From positions 1 through 11,308 of the forward strand of contig JAICKT010000124.1 in assembly GCA_025927795.1 (NCBI GenBank): a DNA stretch of 11,308 nucleotides. The letters run 5' to 3'. The position numbers and the translations under genes are program-made. This DNA is from Parafilimonas sp. (lineage in GTDB: Bacteria; Bacteroidota; Bacteroidia; Chitinophagales; Chitinophagaceae). Shown here piece by piece: positions 6,157 through 11,308 of the stretch. Under the pieces are notes generated by a model. That model had not been told where the DNA came from. It saw only the letters and a list, made by a program, of their open reading frames with translations, and ran no database searches. Positions within the stretch are counted from its first letter, which is position 1. The number at the start of each line of letters is the position of its first letter.

Positions 6157-7185
6157 TTATTTCAATGCATTCCAGCCCTGCGCGGTTATATCAAAACTGT
6201 TTCCGCCTTTCGATAAAAATTTTCTGCCGTCTTCAACATCCTTGCAGTAACCAACAACACTTATGTTTTCGTTTGCTGAAATTTTATCGTAATCTTCCTG
6301 CTTTATTGTAAACAGCAATTCATAATCTTCACCACCATTTAATGCACAAACTGTTGGGTCAAGATTAAATTTAAAAGCAGCATTGCGTGTTTGTTCAGCA
6401 ATTGGCAATTTATCTTCATACAAAACGCAACCAAGATTACTTTGATTGCAGATATGCAAAACTTCGCTGCTTAATCCATCACTAATATCCATCATTGCAG
6501 TAGGGATAATATTTTGCTGTTCAAAAAATTCAATAATATCTTTTCTTGCTTCGGGTTTTAATAAACGGCCTACGATATAATCTTCACCTTCAAGATCGGG
6601 CTGAATTTGCGGGTTTTCCAGGTAAATATTTTTTTCTCTTTCTAATAATGTTAAGCCAAGAAAGGCCGCGCCTAAATCGCCGCTTACACAAATAAGATCG
6701 CCTTTATTTGCCGTGCTTCTTTTTACAAATTTGTTGGGCGCAACTTCACCAATTGCTGTTACGGAAATTACAAATCCTTTTTGCGAAGAAGATGTATCGC
6801 CACCGGCAAGATCAACTTTGTATTTTTCACACGCTGCATAAATACCTTCATAAAATGCATTTAAAGCTTCCACACCAAACCTATTGCTGATGCCAATGCT
6901 CACCGTGATTTGTGTTGGTGTAGCATTCATAGCATATATATCACTTAAATTAACTACCACGCTTTTATATCCAAGATGTTTAAGTGGCATATACATCAAA
7001 TCAAAATGAATGCCTTCAATTAATAAATCAGTAGTGACAACTGTTTGCTTTCCGAAGTGGTCAATTACAGCAGCATCGTCGCCCACACCAACAATGGTTG
7101 AAGCATTATGCAGTTCAAAATTCTTGGTGAGATGATCAATCAAACCAAATTCTCCGAGCATAGATATTTCTGTTCTTTCGGGCAT
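6157..7185 (-). CDS. thiL: Thiamine-monophosphate kinase ThiL, 342 aa
   Basis: ThiL phosphorylates thiamine monophosphate with ATP to give thiamine diphosphate, the active cofactor, in the last step of bacterial thiamine synthesis. The family landmarks appear in order: VGDDAAV (34-40), TTDLLIEGIHF (51-61), NLSDIYAMNA (79-88), LAGGDT (126-131) for Mg-ATP, SGDLGA (168-173), DISDGL (233-238) for the substrate, and GGEDYELL (284-291). It has the AIR-synthase/PurM-like fold, is cytoplasmic and has a typical length. ATG at 7183-7185 gives MPERTEISMLGEFGLI, a normal start; the internal ATG at residue 9 is less likely. The gene stands alone, with a long gene-free stretch upstream and a convergent gap downstream, so it is not in a thi operon here. 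Confidence 0.97.
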   Translation of the reverse strand: MPERTEISMLGEFGLIDHLTKNFELHNASTIVGVGDDAAVIDHFGKQTVVTTDLLIEGIHFDLMYMPLKHLGYKSVVVNLSDIYAMNATPTQITVSIGISNRFGVEALNAFYEGIYAACEKYKVDLAGGDTSSSQKGFVISVTAIGEVAPNKFVKRSTANKGDLICVSGDLGAAFLGLTLLEREKNIYLENPQIQPDLEGEDYIVGRLLKPEARKDIIEFFEQQNIIPTAMMDISDGLSSEVLHICNQSNLGCVLYEDKLPIAEQTRNAAFKFNLDPTVCALNGGEDYELLFTIKQEDYDKISANENISVVGYCKDVEDGRKFLSKGGNSFDITAQGWNALK

Positions 7186-7192
7186 TTCAATC

Positions 7193-7223
7193 TTACGATT
7201 TACAAATTATGAATTACGATTTA
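7193..7223. repeat. Short direct repeat upstream of thiL
   Basis: TTACGATTTA occurs at 7193-7202 and 7214-7223, separated by an AT-rich stretch containing the related ATTATGAATTACG. The period of 21 bases and the wording resemble the ATTACGAATTACGA-type simple intergenic repeats I have seen in Bacteroidota genomes. It lies only 8 bases from the thiL start, in the likely leader. Confidence 0.35.
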
Positions 7224-7266
7224 ACGTTCGTAAAGTTTTTAAGCTTACAACAATTATTGCAGTAAC

Positions 7267-7467
7267 TCATTTCCTTTTTTGTTTAAAGTAAATATCACAT
7301 CTTTCAATAAAGGGTTTATTGCTGGTATCATTCAGGAAAAAAATAAATTCCCCTGATATTTATACTGTCATTAGCTCCATCATTAAAGGCCAATAATACT
7401 TTTCTTTTCCTTCATTAGAAGTATTTACAAAAGCAACGATCAAAAAGTTTTGTAAAGTATCAAAACT
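7267..7467 (-). pseudogene. Possible decayed coding fragment, one in-frame stop
   Basis: One minus-strand frame reads 35 codons (start of reading SFDTLQNFLIVAFVNTSNEG), meets TAA at 7360-7362, then continues 30 codons in the same frame (ISGEFIFFLNDTSN ... FKQKRK) to TGA at 7267-7269. Both halves have balanced, protein-like composition with alternating hydrophobic strands and a basic C-terminal end. A TGA at 7468-7470 closes the frame upstream, just before the first copy of the 127-base repeat. I do not recognise the family, and chance open reading in AT-rich DNA is a serious alternative. Confidence 0.22.
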
Positions 7468-7471
7468 TCAC

Positions 7472-7599
7472 GAAAAAGCAACTAAAAGAAATTTTGAATA
7501 ATTATTATTTCTTCTTAAAAAAATTTATTCGCAGCACCAGCGTATAATCCGTACGCCGCCTGTATTTCAATATCCGTTCTGAAACATTGTATAGCTTTT
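7472..7599 (-). repeat. Diverged ~127-base direct repeat, copy 1
   Basis: This stretch aligns over its full length with 7725-7850. The best core is 7526-7575, identical to 7782-7831 at 43 of 50 positions, and all seven differences are transitions. Read on the minus strand, the core gives ERILKYRRRTDYTLVLRI, then NFFKKK and a stop at 7505-7507. Within RTDYTLVLRI both differences between the copies are synonymous. That ending, basic then alternating strand then terminal Phe, resembles the C-terminus of an outer-membrane beta-barrel, but the frame is stopped 30 codons upstream, so at most it is a relic. Confidence 0.55.
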
Positions 7600-7630
7600 A
7601 CAGGATTTATTATCTAACCTGTATAGCTAT
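7591..7630. repeat. Hairpin at the end of repeat copy 1
   Basis: TACAGG (7599-7604) pairs with CCTGTA (7618-7623) around a 13-base loop. After a small internal loop the stem continues with ATAGCT (7591-7596) against AGCTAT (7625-7630), giving 12 base pairs in total. There is no T-run on either side. It marks the boundary between the repeat copy and the GC-rich patch. Confidence 0.45.
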
Positions 7631-7642
7631 TTTAGGACTAAA

Positions 7643-7728
7643 CACAGGAGCGCTTGTGGGTATCTCCTTCCACCCTCCTTGCACCCTCCTCCATACTTAG
7701 TTGCTGGGAGTTGCTGAAAACCTGACAA
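7643..7728. other. GC-rich, C/T-biased patch between the two repeat copies
   Basis: Composition changes abruptly here compared with the AT-rich surroundings. CACCCTCCT occurs twice (7671-7679 and 7682-7690) and TTGCTG twice (7701-7706 and 7711-7716). CACAGGAGCGCTTGTG (7643-7658) is an imperfect palindrome centred on AGCGCT. No frame of convincing length crosses it. It may be a piece of a dispersed repeat or of imported DNA. Confidence 0.35.
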
Positions 7729-7850
7729 AAAGCAGCCAAAAGAATTTTTATAGAATTATTCTTTCTTCTCAAATTAATTTATATTCGTAGCACCAACGTA
7801 TAATCCGTACGCTGTCCGTATTCCAACATCCCGTTTAAAGCATATCTTTT
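7725..7850 (-). repeat. Diverged ~127-base direct repeat, copy 2
   Basis: This is the partner of the copy at 7472-7599, in the same orientation, 256 bases away between cores. On the minus strand the core reads MLEYGQRTDYTLVLRI and stops at once at TAA 7779-7781, without the terminal NFFKKK of copy 1. This frame stays open for several dozen codons upstream, but the added residues resemble nothing I know. A 12-base piece, ATTATACGTTGG, recurs in opposite orientation at about 7945-7956. Confidence 0.5.
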
Positions 7851-8185
7851 AAGTAATGCATCAGCAAATGCAATTCCTGTGTAAAATCGTAAACTGATTA
7901 AAAAGAAATTTATTCTTATAAAGAAAGCTGGTAATGATGAGCGAAATTATACGTTGGAAGTTGCGGGTAACCGGGCGTTTTTGCTATTTAAAATACAAAA
8001 ATTCCCTTACTCAAAAACTGCGTTTTCCTACGCTTGCTTTAAGAAACACAGCATTCACGAGAATCACCGGTTTTAGCTTAATACACGATGTATTTTTATT
8101 TTCTTATCTGTGTACACACAGGTTTGTTATATCACAATCTGAACTGAAAATAAAAATTAGGCTTTTTAAAAAAGACAGACGCTAT
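7851..8185. other. Gene-free AT-rich stretch
   Basis: No gene is supported in this stretch. A plus-strand frame at 7934-8197 (87 codons) is open but has no ribosome site, no domain and a composition that looks like read-through of AT-rich DNA. I see no RNA gene or other structured element. Confidence 0.4.
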
Positions 8186-8250
8186 AACCAAAACTAATTG
8201 TATAGGTAAAAAATTTACAAATGAAAATTTTTACAACCAAAACTAACTGT
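8186..8250 (+). repeat. 16-base direct repeat upstream of the adhesin gene
   Basis: AACCAAAACTAATTGT (8186-8201) recurs as AACCAAAACTAACTGT (8235-8250), 15 of 16 identical, 49 bases apart. The second copy runs directly into the terminator hairpin. The pair could be a regulator's two binding sites or a slipped duplication. Confidence 0.45.
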
Positions 8251-8253
8251 GAA

Positions 8254-8287
8254 AAAACAGCACCCGCTTTTTTAGCGGGGCTGTTTT
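8254..8287. terminator. Strong bidirectional terminator-like hairpin before the adhesin gene
   Basis: Thirteen base pairs with one bulged A (8262) form between 8254-8267 and 8275-8287, with a 7-base T-rich loop. The GC part is CAGC-CCCGC against GCGGGGCTG. The flanks are A-rich on the left and T-rich on the right, so either strand gives a hairpin plus T-run; the minus strand has the better run (six T, 8252-8257 complement). It stands 146 bases before the adhesin ATG, in a gap between divergent genes, where no gene visibly needs a terminator. Confidence 0.7.
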
Positions 8288-8343
8288 GTTTGAAGCAACA
8301 GGATAAAAAAGGAATAGACCAAATATTTCAACCTGCAACCATT

Positions 8344-8362
8344 TCTGGAACATGTATCCAGA
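8344..8362. promoter_or_regulatory. Candidate operator upstream of the adhesin gene
   Basis: TCTGGA (8344-8349) and TCCAGA (8357-8362) form a perfect 6-base inverted repeat around a 7-base spacer containing CATG, 70 bases before the ATG. It could be a dimeric protein site or a small hairpin; no regulator is known, and no clear -33/-7 pair is visible beside it. Confidence 0.2.
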
Positions 8363-8432
8363 TACGAATTGTAGACATTTCTGTTAGCTCGGATAGATTA
8401 ATTTATAACTGTGCTTACACAAAAATTTGTTT

Positions 8433-11308
8433 ATGAGAAGACTTTACTATTCTGTTCTAATAAAAAAAACGATCGCACCAATACAATTATTTATTAATGT
8501 AAGTATTGGTCTATTTTCTCTTGTTGGGTTATCCAATAAAGCGTTTTCTCAGCCATTTACTCCAAGTATTACTGTAACCGGTGTAACTACTACTCCGGTT
8601 TGCGCGGGTTCTGATGTAACCATTACATTTGATGTTACCAATGGAGGTTCAACGGATCACTATACGAATAGCACCGTTTACCGGGTTTCTTTAAGTGATG
8701 CCTTAGGAAATAATTTTACTCCAACTGGCGGAACATTTAATGTAAGCGCTGCTTATGACGCCACTGACGGAGGTAAAACAACAGGACTTACAACAACTTT
8801 TACAATACCCGCATCCCAAGTTACAGGAAGTGGTTATCAAATTGCAATTGGGTCAACATCGCCAACCTTTAATGCAACTGGTGGTGCAGGAGCTTCTCCA
8901 GCTTTTACTGTCAACGCATTAGTAAACCCTTCGGTAACAATAAGCGCCAGCCCGGGTAATAATATCTGTGCAGGAACTTTAGTAACATTTACCGCTGCGC
9001 CAACCAACGGAGGTCCCACCCCGGGTTACCAGTGGCAATTAAATGGATCAGACATTCCGGGAGAAACAGGTTCAACCTATACGTCTTCATCGCTAAATAA
9101 TAATAACAAAATAAGAGTGCACTTAACTTCAAGTGCTACTTGCCCCTCACTAACTACCGTAGCAAGTAACACAATTACTATGGCAGTAAACAATCCGGTT
9201 ACACCTTCGGTAACAATTTCAGCATCCGCTACTACAATTTGTCCAGGAACGACGGTTAATTTTACAGCAGATCAAGTAATTAATGGAGGTAATAATCCAT
9301 CGTATCAGTGGGAAGTAAACACAGCGATTGTAGGAACGAACAGCCCAAATTTTTCAACAAATGCTTTAGCGAATGGCGACATTGTAAGTGTTACTATGAC
9401 CTCTGATGTGGCTTGCGTAACTCAGTCCACCGCAAGTGATAATATTTCTATGATGGTTAATCCGGGTACGCCTGTAACTCCCGGAACAATTAGCGGAACG
9501 ACACCTGTATGTCCTTCAATAGATGGATTAGTTTATTCGATTTCTGCGGTAGCAAATGCGACAACATATAACTGGACAGTACCGGCTGGTTGGACAATAA
9601 CAAGTGGACAGGGAGGAACTTCTATAACTGTCACCTCCGGAACAACGGGTGGGAATATAACAGTAACAGCGGGCAATTCATGTGGCACAAGCAGCGCAAA
9701 CAGCCTGCCTGTTACAGTTAGTCTGGGTACGCCAGCAACGCCGGGAACAATAAGCGGTACTATTACACAATGCCCTGCATTAACCAGTCAGACTTATAGC
9801 ATTTCATCTGTTGCAAATGCTGACGCAAATGGATACGTTTGGAGTGTGCCAACAGGATGGTCTATAACGGGAGGACAAGGCACTACTTCCATTACGGTAA
9901 CAACAGGCAGCACTGGTCAAAACGGTAATATAGGAGTTACTGCATCTAACAGTTGTGGAACAAGCACAGTAAAAACTTTGGCAGTTACGGTAGCTGCAGG
10001 CACACCTGCAACGCCGGGGGCGATTACCGGTTCAACTGAGCAATGCATTAATAAAGGTACTCTTTCATATAGTATTTCTGGAGTCGCCAACGCAACAACT
10101 TATACATGGGCAGTACCATCTGGTTGGAACATAACATCTGGACAAGGTACCACAGCAATAGTAGTTTCCACATCCGGAAGCGCTGTTAGCGGTAACATTA
10201 CAGTTACGGCGGGCAATTCTTGCGGAACCAGCAACACTCAAACGTTGGCTGTAACAGTTAGCACTTCTATTCCGGCAACCCCAATTGCGCCTACTGGGCA
10301 ATCTTCAATTTGTACAGTTGGACAAGATTATGCATATTCTGTAACCACTGTTTCCGGAGCGACAAGTTATGCATGGACGGTTCCTGTTACCTTGGGTTCA
10401 ATTAATGGAGCTTCTTCAGGCAGTTCTATTAATGTAACGGTCCCCGGTTCTGCTCCGAAAAATACTACGAGTAATATATCAGTAAAAGCGCAAAACGCAT
10501 GTGGAATAAGCGGCTCAAGCCCTGTATTGGCTGTCACAGTCGGTAATTTTGCATTTGTTGATGCAGGGCCTGATCAAACTCTTTGTTCTAACGCTCCAAC
10601 TGTAATTCTCAATTCTACAGTTGGGGGAGCTACAGGAAAAAATAACCTTACTTGGTCTACAAGCGGTTCCGGATCCTTTAATCCAAATAACAAACAGCAA
10701 AACCCTACTTATTCTCCAAGTGCTGCTGATATCACAGCAGGTTCAGTAACTTTAACCGCTACGACAGATAAGCCTAGTGGGTGCAATTCAGTAAATGATC
10801 AATTAATAGTCACTATAAGACCTATTGCTACGGCATCTATCAACGGCAGCACAACAATTTGTTCCGGCTCTTCAACGAATATTACTTTTAATGCAACAGC
10901 GAATACAACCATAACTTATAAAGTTAATGCTGGAGCTAATCAAACTATTAATGTTGGTGCTTCGGGTACTGCTATTTTAAATACCGGAGCTCTGGTATCG
11001 GCTGCAACTTACTCATTAGTTAGTGTAGATTACACGTCAGGAACCAGTTGTGGAAATAACGTGTCTGGAACAGCAACCATCTCAATAACGGCTGCACCTA
11101 CTGCGAACGCAGGTATTAATCAATCTACTTGTTCAAATAGTGGTGGAGTAAGTATAACAGGGGCGATAGCAACAAATCAGGCAAGTGTAAGCTGGAGTAC
11201 AAGCGGCACAGGTACATTTGCGAATGGAAATACCCTGTCTCCAACATATACACCAAGCTTAGCAGATATTTCAGCAGGCAGTGTAACACTAACCTTAACT
11301 GTTAACGG
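8433..11308 (+). CDS. Giant secreted Ig/PKD-repeat protein, adhesin-like (5' part, 958 codons, runs off the window)
   Basis: The frame opens at ATG 8433 (in-frame stop TAA at 8406) and has no stop to the window edge. Residues 1-39 are a signal peptide: basic start, hydrophobic 18-33, likely cut after AFS. Residues 41-165 are a beta-rich N-terminal domain. Two Ig-like domains follow at 166-253 and 254-343 (NGG...YQW core). Four PKD-like domains are at about 344-430, 431-520, 521-609 and 610-703; the first three share W-x-V-P-x-G-W, I-T-x-G-Q-G and the N-S-C-G-T-S ending. Then come an AGPDQTLCSN-type domain (704-795), a different domain (796-888), and a second copy of the former type from 889. 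Nearly every complete domain has two cysteines, e.g. 360/417, 447/508, 538/597, 627/690. Thr, Ser, Gly and Asn dominate. Such proteins in Bacteroidota are usually surface or secreted adhesins exported by Sec and then type IX secretion; the C-terminal sorting domain would lie beyond the window, so that route is inference. Confidence 0.9.
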   Translation, partial: MRRLYYSVLIKKTIAPIQLFINVSIGLFSLVGLSNKAFSQPFTPSITVTGVTTTPVCAGSDVTITFDVTNGGSTDHYTNSTVYRVSLSDALGNNFTPTGGTFNVSAAYDATDGGKTTGLTTTFTIPASQVTGSGYQIAIGSTSPTFNATGGAGASPAFTVNALVNPSVTISASPGNNICAGTLVTFTAAPTNGGPTPGYQWQLNGSDIPGETGSTYTSSSLNNNNKIRVHLTSSATCPSLTTVASNTITMAVNNPVTPSVTISASATTICPGTTVNFTADQVINGGNNPSYQWEVNTAIVGTNSPNFSTNALANGDIVSVTMTSDVACVTQSTASDNISMMVNPGTPVTPGTISGTTPVCPSIDGLVYSISAVANATTYNWTVPAGWTITSGQGGTSITVTSGTTGGNITVTAGNSCGTSSANSLPVTVSLGTPATPGTISGTITQCPALTSQTYSISSVANADANGYVWSVPTGWSITGGQGTTSITVTTGSTGQNGNIGVTASNSCGTSTVKTLAVTVAAGTPATPGAITGSTEQCINKGTLSYSISGVANATTYTWAVPSGWNITSGQGTTAIVVSTSGSAVSGNITVTAGNSCGTSNTQTLAVTVSTSIPATPIAPTGQSSICTVGQDYAYSVTTVSGATSYAWTVPVTLGSINGASSGSSINVTVPGSAPKNTTSNISVKAQNACGISGSSPVLAVTVGNFAFVDAGPDQTLCSNAPTVILNSTVGGATGKNNLTWSTSGSGSFNPNNKQQNPTYSPSAADITAGSVTLTATTDKPSGCNSVNDQLIVTIRPIATASINGSTTICSGSSTNITFNATANTTITYKVNAGANQTINVGASGTAILNTGALVSAATYSLVSVDYTSGTSCGNNVSGTATISITAAPTANAGINQSTCSNSGGVSITGAIATNQASVSWSTSGTGTFANGNTLSPTYTPSLADISAGSVTLTLTVN

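Noticed and set aside
7472..7850. Template/variable repeat pair of a diversity-generating retroelement
   Set aside because: Differences are not confined to adenines of one copy, C/T changes occur too, and no reverse transcriptase or lectin-type target is in the window.
7934..8197. Open plus-strand frame of 87 codons
   Set aside because: It has no ribosome site, no domain, and a mixed Lys/Phe/Leu/Arg composition typical of chance reading in AT-rich DNA; another frame over the same bases looks equally protein-like.
8186..8250. CRISPR-like spacing of the AACCAAAACTAA repeat
   Set aside because: There are only two copies, repeat length is 16, and no cas genes are nearby.
8221..8436. Open plus-strand frame of 71 codons before the adhesin
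   Set aside because: It runs through a strong terminator hairpin and overlaps the adhesin start; no recognisable sequence.
8837..10700. Minus-strand frames of 60-78 codons inside the adhesin gene
   Set aside because: They are antisense shadows of repetitive Thr/Gly codons, giving low-complexity products.

Overview
The window looks like chromosomal DNA of a member of the Bacteroidota, most likely a Chitinophagaceae-type organism. The evidence is the AT-rich composition, mostly weak Shine-Dalgarno signals, one match to the Bacteroidota -7 element, a metallopeptidase and a short membrane protein of a style I associate with that family, and above all a very long secreted protein built from Ig-like and PKD-like repeats of the type exported by the type IX secretion system. 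This placement is inference; no rRNA or other phylogenetic marker is present.

Positions 1-5759 hold compact ordinary genes. A UbiA-like membrane protein (minus) diverges from an M42 aminopeptidase (plus) across a palindromic intergenic region. A small heat-shock protein follows, with a structured leader, a strong ribosome binding site and its own terminator. Next come an M23/LytM-type metallopeptidase and a 64-residue single-pass membrane protein. On the minus strand an aldo/keto reductase is followed within a few bases by a TPR-like 98-residue protein. Divergent from that pair is a DinB-fold protein.

Positions 5760-6156 are a convergent gap rich in inverted repeats. It lies before thiL (minus), which encodes the last step of thiamine diphosphate synthesis. 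Nothing else for thiamine synthesis is in the window.

Positions 7186-8432 are a 1.25 kb gap with no gene I can defend. It reads as decayed sequence. It contains a minus-strand frame interrupted by one stop, two diverged copies of a ~127-base repeat flanking a hairpin and a GC-rich pyrimidine patch, a 16-base direct repeat and a strong bidirectional terminator hairpin.

From 8433 to the right edge one frame stays open for 958 codons. It encodes a signal peptide followed by at least ten tandem beta-sandwich repeats. Its C-terminus, where a type IX sorting domain would be expected, is outside the window. No tRNA, rRNA, CRISPR array, intact insertion sequence or recognisable defence system was seen.
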